Assembly (NCBI GenBank): GCA_009763385.1
Contig: CM019831.1
Span: forward strand, 86,773,845 to 86,837,844
From: Coix lacryma-jobi var. lacryma-jobi
Taxonomy: Eukaryota > Streptophyta > Magnoliopsida > Poales > Poaceae
Direction of reading: 5' to 3'
Length of the DNA stretch: 64,000 nt
The position numbers and the translations under genes were made by a program. Shown in pieces: positions 42,999 through 53,391 of this stretch; positions within the stretch are counted from its first letter, which is position 1; each line of letters opens with the position of its first letter. The notes beneath the pieces are model-generated. The model was given only the letters and a program-made list of their open reading frames with translations, did not search any database and was not told the DNA's origin.

Positions 42999-44250
42999 CT
43001 ACATTGGCTTTACCGGGTGATAGTGTACTTCAATATCATAATCTTTTATCAGTTCTAACCATCTTCTCTGACGCATATTCAACTCAGACTGTGTGAAGAT
43101 GTATTTCAAACTTTTATGATCAGTATATATGTGACAGAGATTACCCAACAAATAATGTCGCCAGATCTTTAGAGCATGGACTACAGCTGCCAACTCTAGA
43201 TCATGTGTTGGATAATGTTCTTCGTGCCGCTTAAGTTGTCGTGAAGCATAAGCAATGACTCTGCCTTCTTGCATCAATACACACCCAATGCCTTTGCCTG
43301 AAGCATCACAATAAACATCAAAGGATTTCTCAATGTCTGGCTGAGCTAATACTGGTGCAGTTGTTAAAAACTTTTTCAGAGTCTGAAAAGCTTCTTCACA
43401 TTCCATTGACCATAAAAACTTGGTGTCATTCTTTAACAGTGTTGTCATTGGTTTAGAGATCTTGGAGAAGTCAGGGATAAATCTACGATAATACCCTGCT
43501 AATCCTAAGAAACTCCGAACTTGATGTACTGACGTTGGTGACTTCCAGTCAAGAACTTCTTGGACCTTACTTGGATCTACTGCAATACCTTCAGCTGACA
43601 GAACATGACCCAAGAATTGAACTTCATCTATCCAAAACTCACATTTACTGAATTTAGCATATAACTGATGTTCTCTCAGGCGAGTCAACACTATCCTGAG
43701 ATGTTCTGCATGCTCTTCTTTGGTTTTGGAATAGATGAGAATATCATCAATAAACACACACCAACCACGACTTATCTAGCTCTGCCATAAACACTGAATT
43801 CATCAAATACATGAAGTGTGCCGGGGCATTAGTCAGACCAAAGGACATGACTAAATATTCATATAAACCATATCTGGTAGTGAATGCTGTTTTCGGAACA
43901 TCTTCTAGTTTGATCTTGATCTGATGATATCCGGATCTCAAATCTATCTTCGAGAATACCTTTGCACCAGCTAGTTGATCAAAGAGGAGATCAATACGGG
44001 GTAAAGGATACTTGTTCTTGATTGTCACTTCATTCAAAGGACGATAATCCACACATAGCCTCAAGGTATGGTCCTTCTTCTTCACAAAAATCGCTGGACA
44101 ACCCCATGGTGACGAACTAGGTCGAATGAAACCTTTATCTAGCAAACCTTGCAACTGAGTTTTCAATTCTGCTAACTCCTTTGGTGGCATTCTATAAGCT
44201 CTTCTGGCTATTGGTACTGTTCCTGGTTTGAGTTCTATTTCAAATTCCAC
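42999..44250 (-). pseudogene. Reverse transcriptase and RNase H (C)
   Basis: Two overlapping frames: 43747-44250 with VKKKDHTLRLCVDYRPLNE and KIDLRSGYHQIKI, and 42999-43757 from FIDDILIYS through FLGLAGYYRRFIPDFSKI to RNase H (DVYCDASGKGIGCVLMQEGR, HEEHYPTHDLELAAVVHALK). One insertion (acacaccaacc near 43760) separates them exactly at the catalytic FIDD motif. Confidence 0.88.
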
Positions 44251-45257
44251 ATTACGATCAGGTGGAAGACCAGGTAAATCTTCTGGAACACATCAGGAAA
44301 CTCACAGACCACTGGAATGTCTTGGATTTCCTTGACAGAGGTAGCACACACTTGCTCAACTGCTCTCTTAAGAGTAGGAAGATGGATAAGAAGTTGAGAC
44401 TTGCTATTAGGTACATTGAGTTTGATGGTTCTATTCAAGGTGTCTATCACTGCACCTCTCTGGTTCATCCAGTTCATACCCAAGATCACATCTATACTTG
44501 GATCTTTTTATTATCATGGAGGTTGGAAATATATATCCACCCAGATCTATAGGTACCTGATGTACCATTTCCTTAGTACTTAGTCGACCCCCAGGTGACT
44601 GTATAAAGAAGTTATCTTGGGTTTCATCAAAAGGTATATCATGCTTTTCCGCAAATGTTCTATTCATGAAAGTATGTGATGCACCAGAATCAAAAAGTGT
44701 AATAGCTGGGTGTTGAGCAACAGGGAACATACCAAGCATAACAGGTTCTCCTTCAGGAATAGCTTCTATTTGAGTGTGGAAAACCTTCCCGTCTTCAGAA
44801 CACCTTACCCTTTTGATTATTCTGTGCATTTCCCCGATTCTGATTTGCTTGATGATTTCCTGCTGGCCTTGGTGCATTGGTATTGGAACATTCTGCCTTG
44901 GATAAGGACATTCACGAGCAAAATGCCCTGCCTTTCCGCAATTATAGCATGGATAGCTTGCAGTTTGTGGCACTGGTGGACGAATGGCAGGAACATACGA
45001 CTGACGTGAGTATTGAAAGGCATAGTAGGCCTTGCAAACGTCCTCTGAGGATACTGCTGCTGCTGAGGCGGACGATACGGTGGACGATAAGATGGGCGGA
45101 ACTGCTGGACTGGATGATATACCAGCCTCTGACGCTTCTTGTTGTTGCCTGATGATCCAGACCCTGATACAAATCCCCTCTTCTTTTTGGCCTCCTTATG
45201 CTTGCGGTTCTTTTCTTCACTGGCTATAGCAATATTCACGGCCTCATTAAAATTCAT
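44235..45257 (-). pseudogene. Gag C-terminus, zinc knuckle and protease (C)
   Basis: From NMNFNEAVNIAIASEEKN (45257) through the basic linker, knuckle CYNCGKAGHFARECPYP (about 44910-44955), protease LFDSGASHTF (about 44672-44700) and ILGMNWMNQRGAVID to the RT junction. Frame breaks near 45010, 44815, 44508 and 44285. Confidence 0.83.
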
Positions 45258-45260
45258 ATT

Positions 45261-45280
45261 GCCACAGCTGGTATCAGAGC
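45261..45280 (+). other. Head-to-head junction with LTR end and PBS of C'
   Basis: GCCACA (LTR end) followed by GCTGGTATCAGAGC, a perfect PBS on the plus strand. The bases immediately left are minus-strand gag (aaattcatattgcc). From here to the window end all Tekay copies are on the plus strand. Confidence 0.85.
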
Positions 45281-45751
45281 AGGAATTCCTTAGAAAGTAT
45301 AACAGTAATTATTTCTGAAAACTTCAAAAGTTTTGAGTCAAACTAAAGTTTAAATTAGTTTGAGTCCAATTGTTTCTAGACTTCTTATGCTTCTGACTTG
45401 CCTTAATTCATTCTTTAGACTTATCTTTCTATCTAAATGGGTATGTTTTTAGTGTAGTTATGGTGATATTTATATCTAGGAACAATATTTATAACAATAT
45501 AATGTTGCCCTATTTACGAAAAGAAAGTTATTCACTTCTATGATAAGTGATTATCTTAAAATTAATTATTTGTTTGATATATGCTTTGTTCGTAAGTTCG
45601 ATTCATGCATCATGATTGATAACCTATAATTAACTTTCCCTCTTAGAAGTTGTATCTAAATAGAGTTAATATATCTATCTAATTATAAAACTCTATCTCT
45701 TAATCCTGGAACTATATAGTTCTAATGTTCAAAATGTATATATTTTAGCAG
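45281..45751 (+). other. 5' leader of C'
   Basis: AT-rich leader, similar to the leaders of A, B and D. It ends in TATATTTTAGCAG directly before the ORF0 ATG at 45752, an acceptor-like site. Confidence 0.5.
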
Positions 45752-46253
45752 ATGGTACGTACCAAGCAGACTGCACGCAAGTGTACTGGACCTCGAGGTG
45801 TTCCTCGACACGTCCTTGCCCCAAGAAATGATGGCCTTACTGAGAGTGAGGGAAGTAACCAGCCCCTGGTTACTTACGAAGAAGGAGAAGGTAGTAACAC
45901 TGCCACTTCACAGCTGCAGGCGGAAGTAGACCGTCTGTATATGGAATTGGCAAGAGCAAATGGAAAGGATGAGGGGCAACAGAGATAGGGAAGAGTTGCG
46001 TGAGCAGCTACAATACCACCACGAGCAGCACCAAGAGTATGAGTGCAAGTGGAGGCAGGCCGTTGAGCAAAGGAACCGGGCACGAACCCGGGTAGATGTT
46101 ATGAGGGATAATCAGAACCTCATGGCAAATCATCATGCCGACCTACATAGGCATATAGAGGAGCTAACCGCACAGTTGCAGCCAGAACCTGCCACACCAC
46201 CACATCCTGAGAATGCTTCTGAGAAGAAGAAGAAGAAGAAGAAGAAGAGATGA
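45752..46253 (+). pseudogene. ORF0 with H3-tail-like N-terminus (C')
   Basis: ATG at 45752: MVRTKQTARKCTG followed by PRGVPRHVLAPR. Against histone H3 (MARTKQTARKSTGG, then KAPRKQLATK) the block RTKQTARK-x-TG is identical and PR-x-x-LA is kept with one extra residue. Lys4 and Lys9 positions are lysine here; Ser10 is Cys. The linker SNQPLVTYEEGEGSN and a coiled coil (LQAEVDRLYMELARAN; REQLQYHHEQHQEYECKW) follow. Two bases missing near 45965 (relative to D) shift the frame in the coiled coil. A GAA/AAG run at 46223-46249 encodes a charged tail. Confidence 0.78.
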
Positions 46254-46514
46254 GGAGTTAGAGCCGGTGGAAGATGAAGTCACATCTGAGGAAGAGTCAT
46301 AGGTTTCGAGGTTGGATACACATAAGGTGTATCATAGTATCTTTCTGACTTTGTAACCTAGTTAGTCAGAAAACCTCTAATATGGTCAGGTGTGTAAAAT
46401 AGTGATATCAGTAGTCCGGCCCAAGAGCGGACTTGTATGAAAAATAAGTTGACCATGATGTGTATGTCATAATGTGTATATGAATGTTAATCAAGGTATG
46501 GTTTGTTTAAACAG

Positions 46515-47008
46515 ATGCCTGTTAACACTCGTGGAGCTAATTCTTCTCATGGTGAAGATGATATCCCTAATACACCACCAGTTCCACCCTCCTTGGCTGA
46601 TGCAATTGCAGCATTGGTCAACGCAACCACCTTGTTGGCACAAAATCAGAATGGTGGTCAACGTGGTCGTGGTCGAATAATAGGGAAGAAACAACATATG
46701 TGGATTTCACTGACACTCGTCCTCCCGTATTCATAAAAGCAGATGAACCTCTGGAAGCAGATGACTGGCTCCGTACTATGGAGCAGAAGTTCAGTCTTAT
46801 CACTTGTACCGAGATCCAGAAGCCAGCGTTTGCAGCGCAACAGCTTCGTGGCGCTGCAGGAGTTTGGTGGGCAAACCTATTAGCGGTTCAACCGGCTGGC
46901 CACCGAATCACGTGGGCTGAGTTCAAGGAAGCCTTCAGGGCTCACTATATTCCTGATGGAGTTATGAAGATGAAGCTTGAAGAATTCTTAGCTCTTCGTC
47001 AAGGATAG
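46515..47008 (+). pseudogene. gag: Gag N-terminal fragment (C')
   Basis: ATG at 46515 right after TTTAAACAG. MPVNTRGANSSHGEDD, then a frame break near 46677, then EADDWLRTMEQKFSLITCTE, GAAGVWWANLLAV and HYIPDGVMKMKLEEFLALRQ, closed by the fusion to LTR sequence (TAG at 47006). Confidence 0.8.
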
Positions 47009-47866
47009 GGACAACTTTGGTATTCAAAGTTTTCAAAGTTTCTGTACAAAATTTTGAATAAATTTGAAATCTTTTAAACCCTAAATTTAACCCCAACTCT
47101 AGATTTCAGAAACTAAAAAGAATTAGACCTTGGTCTTTAATCAAAGTTGTAGAGAGGATTAAAAGAAACAACTTTTATTAAGATAGATTTTCAAGTTACT
47201 AAAGAAACTGAAATAATCTGGAAAACCAAGTTTGAATTGGTTTCAAATTGAAACTCAATTCCAAAACCAATTTTATTCCTTTTTGTGTAGTTTCAAATTA
47301 AGCACAATTTGGCTATGCTCCAAAAAGCAAAGTTGTTCTATTTTTGATAGGGAACAACTTTGATGTATAAAGTTTTCCAAGTTTTCATATGAAATCAAAA
47401 GTAATTGTGAAAATTTTTTCTGCCCTCTTTGTTCTCTTTGTTTTGCAAACTCTAATTCAAAATCTAAGCATATTCTGCTTATGTTGCAAAAATAAAAGAT
47501 GTTCAGTATTAAATTCTGAGCATTTGATATTTTAACATATTTTCAACTTCTATTCAAAAATCTAAAGTATTTTCATATAAACCGAAAGGGTATATAGGAG
47601 AAGGGGAGATAAGCTTCCGCTCTGTTCATGGCGGTGGCCGCCGAGGCTTTGACCGGCAACGCCAGCGCGACGGTCGCGGTTCTCTCTCGAACGAGCACGC
47701 GACCAACTCCGTGGCAAAGTGACCCCTCTGCTGGCCTTTTATCTCGCGTCGTGGCGCCTTCTTCCGCACTCACCGTTAACCTCTTGCCACGCAACTCCGA
47801 CGAGCACTTCTCAACTCAATCTCCAAATTCCCGTCCCTGCTCCATCTTATCCAAATTCACCGCGCC

Positions 47867-47872
47867 TATAAG
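47867..47872 (+). promoter_or_regulatory. TATA box of LTR5
   Basis: CGCCTATAAGTACTTCACTTCC, conserved in all CD LTRs, upstream of the GC-rich leader. Confidence 0.7.
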
Positions 47873-49332
47873 TACTTCACTTCCTTGCGCACCTCCCGGA
47901 CCTTTCCTCTCCATCACTGCCTACTCGCTACTGCCTCAGAGAGCTTGAGCTCGCCGTTTTTCTTCCCGCCGGGCAAAATCGCCGCCGAGCTCGACCTCGC
48001 CGTGGTCAGCCCAACCGGACACTCCTCTACTCTCCCTGTCTTGTGTTTCTGCTTTGTATTGATCCCAGGATGCTCATCGGCCCGATGGTTTTCTGTTTGA
48101 TGCTCAGGACTCGCCGGAACAACCTCTACTTCACCGGAGCTCGCCGCCGCAAGCCACTGCTCCGTGGACACCTTCCCTCCGTTCATCCTCCGCTCGAACC
48201 AGCTAAGCCATCAGCATCAGGGTGAGCTACTGGATCTTCCTAGCCCCTCCGTTCTACTGCTACCGACCTAGGTTCGCCGGAACAGCTCCGCCGTGGCTCG
48301 GTCCGCCGCCGTGCGTGGCCAGACCTCACCGGAGCGGTAGCGTTAGGGTTTAGAGGCTCTATCGGCCGCGGGTGACTCCTGGGTGCTTATGCTCGCGTCC
48401 GTTAGGTCTCTACTGGCCGGAGTTGGCCGGCGTAAGGCTCGCGCGTTCGGTGCGCCGCCGTCCGTTCGAGCCAGCGTCGGGGACTTCCGGTTGCGAAGAC
48501 GAGAAAGTCCAGGGGTTGGTTGCAAAGTCCCAGACTCATGTGAATAGCGCTGTGGACTGCGGTTAGTTTAGTTTAAAGCCGAAGGGCTTTTCTGCAAAAG
48601 TGCCGAGGCGCGCGGGCGGGAACCAGGCTGGGCTGGTTTCGCGCGCGACGGGCCGCGTCTCGACTGGGCCGAAAGCCCATTTTGGGCTAGTTTTGTGTTT
48701 CCTTTTTCTGTCTTTTTGAAAGTAAGCAGTTTTGTTAATTTTGCTATAATTAATCTATAGCTCTGTTAATTATGAAATTTGACATGATAGATGTTAACAT
48801 GCCCATGCTAATATAAAAATTATACAACTTGTGTTTTGAGTACTTTTTATAGGACAATTAAATCTGGACTTTAATTAATAAATGCAACTTTGAGGAATTA
48901 TGTAATTTTCTGTGGTTATCCAAAAATCATGAAATTTGACATGGGAGTTTATATCACTGATATACACCTTCATGTTTAATTTCATCCCTGTTTGATCAAG
49001 TATGATTGGTGTATAAGTAAAAGGCTAATTAAAATGGTTTATAAAATAAATAGGATTAGTTAATCACTTTAGGATTTGTGTGACTTTTGGAATTGTTTGA
49101 CAACCAGTGGAAAACTAGCAAGATTTGCTCCCTGGTTATGGATTCCTTTATGAAAATAACCTTTTTGCTTGTTAAGTTGCATAACCATATTTAAGAAAAT
49201 AACAAAACTTGTTTAGTACTTTTAATAACTAAAGTTAGTTTGTTGGTTTGCAACTTTACCGTGAAGGAAAGTTGTACTCCATAAAATTATAGTTTAAGAA
49301 AATTTCCATCTTTACCATGATCATATCATAAG

Positions 49333-50411
49333 CATCTCATTAATCATGCATATGCACTTCTACGTGTAGATTTCGCTTCGGAAGGCCCTAACTCTCAGTG
49401 GATTCCCCTGAGGGTGTAGACCTTCTCGATTTTCAGAATCTTCGAACTCCACTAATCCTCAAGGCAAGCCCCGGTGCATTTAACCTTTCTATTTCTATTG
49501 CAAAGTTTTATACAATGATTTATCAACTGCATGTAAGTAATAGGAGTTGAATGACACCAGTAGTTGCATTACCAGTTGGTTACCTTTACTCTATCCTTGT
49601 TACCTATTTATTTGTAAATGTTTAGCCAAGATGCACGGTGATGAGATTATCCTCCGCTTAGGCCTTGAGCAAACTAAGGGATGATAGGTCATCACTGTTA
49701 GGATACCTCTTTCAGGTATACTTGATAAATGGATGAAAAATGGAATTCAGACCGGGCAGTAACTTGCATCCGGATTGGAATCTTGATGTAGTGTTCCTGT
49801 CTGTGTCGATTAGGAACCATTCGTTGTTAGTCCTTGATCGAGAGCATGATAGTACCAATCACGGGATACGGGTTGATATGTTGCAGGTTAGAGTCCTGCC
49901 ATACAACACCGTGTGCTTTGGTATGTTGCAGGTTAGAGTCCTGCCATACAAATCACTTATGGTTGTGCAATATGTTGCAGGTTAGAGTCCTGCCATATTG
50001 TGTGATTGGGAACCCCCAGCTGGGTAGATAAAGCGGTTCGAATCGTCGTTGCTCTACGATAAAAAGAGACTCGATCTCTGGCTCTCAACGTAGAGTTTTC
50101 AAACCAAGCTTTTGGGAAATGATGTTTCATCCTAAAGAGTACTTTTGATGGTATATTTGGAAGGAAAAGAAGAATGTTTTGTTAAAAATGTTTATTCTGC
50201 AAATTCCTTCTCTACTATTGCTAGCCCCACTACATCCCTTAAAGCTAGCATGACCTGAAGTCTTTTCTGTTGACGGATAAGTCTTGTTGAGTACTTTAGT
50301 ACTCAGGGTTTGTTAACCCTTGTTGCAGGTGAGTACATGGATCCACCTTTTGATGGACAGTGCTACTACTTCACTCTAGTAGAAGAGAGTGATGATGATT
50401 CTAATGTGTAA
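49333..50411 (+). pseudogene. LTR-encoded spliced ORF, exons X and Y (LTR5)
   Basis: Exon X 49333-49463 (two single-base losses, frame-broken) and exon Y 50329-50411, which carries an extra TAC codon (QCYYFT) that keeps the frame, ending at TAA. Here X is CD-type and Y is AB-type because the LTR is a mosaic with its break in the intron-like segment. Confidence 0.45.
49876..49998 (+). repeat. Threefold hairpin repeat in LTR5
   Basis: Three copies of ATGTTGCAGGTTAGAGTCCT followed by GCCATA, spaced about 45-48 bp; GCAGG/CCTGC stem with a 7-nt loop in each. Confidence 0.88.
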
Positions 50412-51917
50412 CCTTGGGCAAGTGAGAACTTTTGTGTTGAAAATATGTAATATTAGTTCCGAACAATTGTTGTAATAAGTACTTTGGTTTGTAAAACTCT
50501 AAGTTTTTAACTATGTATTATAATCTTCCGCTTTACTCTGATTTATCTTATCTATAAAACTTTTGTAATACTGTGATGCTTGATGGGGATTTTCCTGGAA
50601 AGAAGGTAACGTGGATGATTCGGGTTTCCCGAGGACAACCCGACAGATCTCTTGAGTCATTTGGAACTCGTGCACAGCCGATCCAAGGTCTTTAGGACAA
50701 TGATGGGTGCATGTGGGCCACTTAATTCAGGAGGTTCTGCCGTTGTAACACTCTGGTGTTAAGCAAAAATTAAAACTTGCCATGTCATCATATGCATTAG
50801 CATTTCATGTGAAGTGATAACCTGAGTATGCATTCACTAAAAACATTTATTTAACATTTTGTGCTTAGTGAATAAGAAATGTAAGTATGCAATCCTAGTG
50901 GTGTAATGCTTTCATAAGTTATATGGTTTTATGTTAAGGGTAATACTAAGTGTATGTAAAACCTAATTTTCTATGTGTTTTCTTATTTTCTCCTCTCTGT
51001 AAGTCCAAAAGTTTGGGTCAATTTCAAAATGGTTTCAAAAGAAAATTGTAGCTATGTTGAGAGGACATTTGGTATTCAAAGTTTTCAAAGTTTCTGTACA
51101 AAATTTTGAATAATTTGAAAATCTTTTAAACCCTAAATTTAACCCCAACTCTAGATTTCAAAAACTAAAAAGAATTAGACCTTGGTCTTTTAATCAAAGT
51201 TGTAGAGAGGATTAAAAGAAACAACTTTTATTAAGATAGATTTCATGTTACTAAAGAAAATCTGAAAAATCTGGAAACAAGTTTGAATTGGTTTCAAATT
51301 GAAACTCAATTTCCAAAACCAATTTTATTCCTTTTTGTGTAGTTTCAAAATTAAGCACCATTTGGCTATGCTCCAAAAGCAAAGTTGTTCTATTTTTTGA
51401 TAGGGAACAACTTTGATGTATAAAGTTTTCCAAGTTTTCATATGAAATCAAAAGTAATTGTGAAAATACTTTTTCTGCCCTCTTTGTTCTCTTTTGGTTT
51501 TGCAAACTCTAATTCAAAATCTAAGCATATTTGCTTATGTTGCAAAAATAAAAGATGTTCATATTAAATTCGAGCATTTGATATTTTAACATATTTCAAC
51601 TTCTATTCAAAAATCCAAATATTTTCATATAACCGAAAGGGTATATAGGAGAAGGGGAGATAAGCTTCCGGCTCTGTTCATGGCGGTGGCCGCCGAGGCT
51701 TTGACCGGCAACGCCAGCGCGACGGTCGCGGTTCTCTCTCGAACGAGCACGCGCCAACTCCGTGGCAAAGTGACCCTCTGCTGGCCTTTTATCTCGCGTC
51801 GTGGCGCCTCTTCGCACATCACCCGTTAACCTCTTGCCACGCAACTCCGACGAGCACTTCTCAACTCAATCTCCAAATTCACCGTCCCTGCTCCATCTTA
51901 TCCAAATTCACCGCGCC

Positions 51918-51923
51918 TATAAG
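51918..51923 (+). promoter_or_regulatory. TATA box of LTR6
   Basis: CGCCTATAAGTACTTCACTTCC, as in LTR5 and LTR7; predicted start site some 25-35 bp downstream. Confidence 0.7.
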
Positions 51924-53391
51924 TACTTCACTTCCTTGCGCACCTCCCGGACCTTTCCTCTCATCACTCGCTACTAACTGCCTCAGAGAGAGCTTGAGCT
52001 CGTCGTTTTTTTCTTCCCGCCCGGGCAAAATCGCCGCCGAGCTCGACCTCGCCGTGGTCAGCCCAACCGGGCACTCCTCTACTCTCCCTGTCTTTGTTTT
52101 TCTTGCTTTGTATTGATCCCAGGAGCTCATCGGCCCGATGGGTTTTCTGTTTGATTCTCAGGACTCGCCGGAACAACCTCTCTACTTACCGGAGCTCGCC
52201 GCCGTGCAGCCACTGCTCCGTGGACACCTTCCCTCCGTTCATCCTCCGCTCGAACCAGCTAAGCCATCAGCAGCAGGGTGAGCTACTGATCTTCCTAGCC
52301 CCCTCCGTTCTACTGCTACCGACCTAGGTTCGCCGGAACAGCTCCGCCGTGGCTCGGTCCGCCGCCGTGCGTGGCCATACCTCACGACCGGAGCGGTAGC
52401 GTTAGGGTTTAGAGGCTCTATCGGCCGCGGGTGACTCGCTGGTGCTTATGCTCGCGTCCGTTAGGTCTCTACTGGCCGGAGTTGGCCGGCGTAAGGCTCG
52501 CCGGCGTTCGGTGCGCCGCCGTCCGTTCGAGCCAGCGTCGGGGACTTCCCGGTTGCGAAGACGAGAAAGTCCAGGGTGTGGTTGCAAAGTCCCAGACTCA
52601 TGTGAATAGCGCTGTGGACTGCGGGTTAGTTTCGTTTAAGCCGAAGGGCTTTTCTGCAAAAGTGCCGAGGCGCGCGGGCGGGAAGGCTGGGCTGTTTTCG
52701 CGCGCGCGACGGGCCGCGTCGGACTGGGCCGAAAGCCCAGTTGGGCTAGTTTGTGTTTCCTTTTTCTGTCTTTTTGAACAGTAAGCAGTTTTGTTAATTT
52801 TGCTATAATTAATCTATAGCTCTGTTAATTATGAAATTTGACATGATAGATGTTAACATGCCCATGCTAATTTAAAAATTATACAACTTGTGTTTTGAGT
52901 AATTTTTATAGGACAATTAAATCTGGACTTTAATTAATAAATGCAACTTTGAGGAATTATGTAATTTTCTGTGGTTATCCAAAAATCATGAAATTTGACA
53001 TGGGCGTTTATATCACTGATATACACCTTCATGTTTAATTTCATCCCTGTTTGATCAAGTATGATTGGTGTATAAGTAAAAGGCTAATTAAAATGGTTTA
53101 TAAAATAAATAGGATTAGTTAATCACTTTAGGATTTGTGTGACTTTTGGATTGTTTGACAACCAGTGGAAAACTAGCAAGATTTGCTCCTGGTTATGGTT
53201 CCTTTATGAAAATAACCTTTTATTGCTTGTTAAGTTGCATAACCATATTTAAAGAAAATAACAAAACTTGTTTAGTACTTTTAATAACTAAAGTTAGTTT
53301 GTTGGTTTGCAACTTTACCGTGAAGGAAATTGTACTCCATAAAAATTATAGTTTAAGAAATTTCATTTCCTTTACCATGATCATATATAAG

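Larger units (their letters stand above)
41288..45260 (-). mobile_element. Tekay-like internal region C (CD), 5'-truncated
   Basis: Minus-strand internal region from PPT (41288-41301) through chromodomain, integrase, RNase H, RT and protease, to the gag residues NMNFNEAVNIAIASEEKN. The gag N-terminus, ORF0, leader and PBS are missing. At 45261 it joins, head to head, the LTR end and PBS of a plus-strand copy (GCCACA shared). Confidence 0.9.
45261..47008 (+). mobile_element. Tekay-like 5' internal fragment C' (CD)
   Basis: PBS, leader, ORF0 and the first about 165 codons of gag on the plus strand, cut at about 47005 and joined to base about 320 of an LTR (LTR5). The deletion removes the rest of the internal region and the LTR start. 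Confidence 0.88.
47009..50741 (+). repeat. LTR5, 5'-truncated mosaic LTR
   Basis: Plus orientation, missing about the first 320 bp and the last three bases. Body is CD-type, including the threefold repeat (49876-49998). From about 50300 to the end it is AB-type (ggtttgttaaccc, gtgagtacatgg, ttctttccaggaaaatcccc equivalents). TATA box 47867-47872; exon X 49333-49463; exon Y 50329-50411. Confidence 0.9.

Noticed and set aside
47628..47948. ORF starting MAVAAEALTGNASA in LTR5 (also in other LTRs)
   Set aside because: It lies upstream of and across the TATA box, and breaks at different points in each LTR; probably fortuitous in GC-rich DNA.
49876..49998. Three spaced repeats that could be taken for a CRISPR array
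   Set aside because: Eukaryotic LTR context, only three units, short unequal spacers, and the same three in every CD LTR.
50033..50043. GGTTCGAATCG resembling a tRNA B-box in LTRs
   Set aside because: No A-box or cloverleaf can be folded around it, and the AB LTR version is altered.
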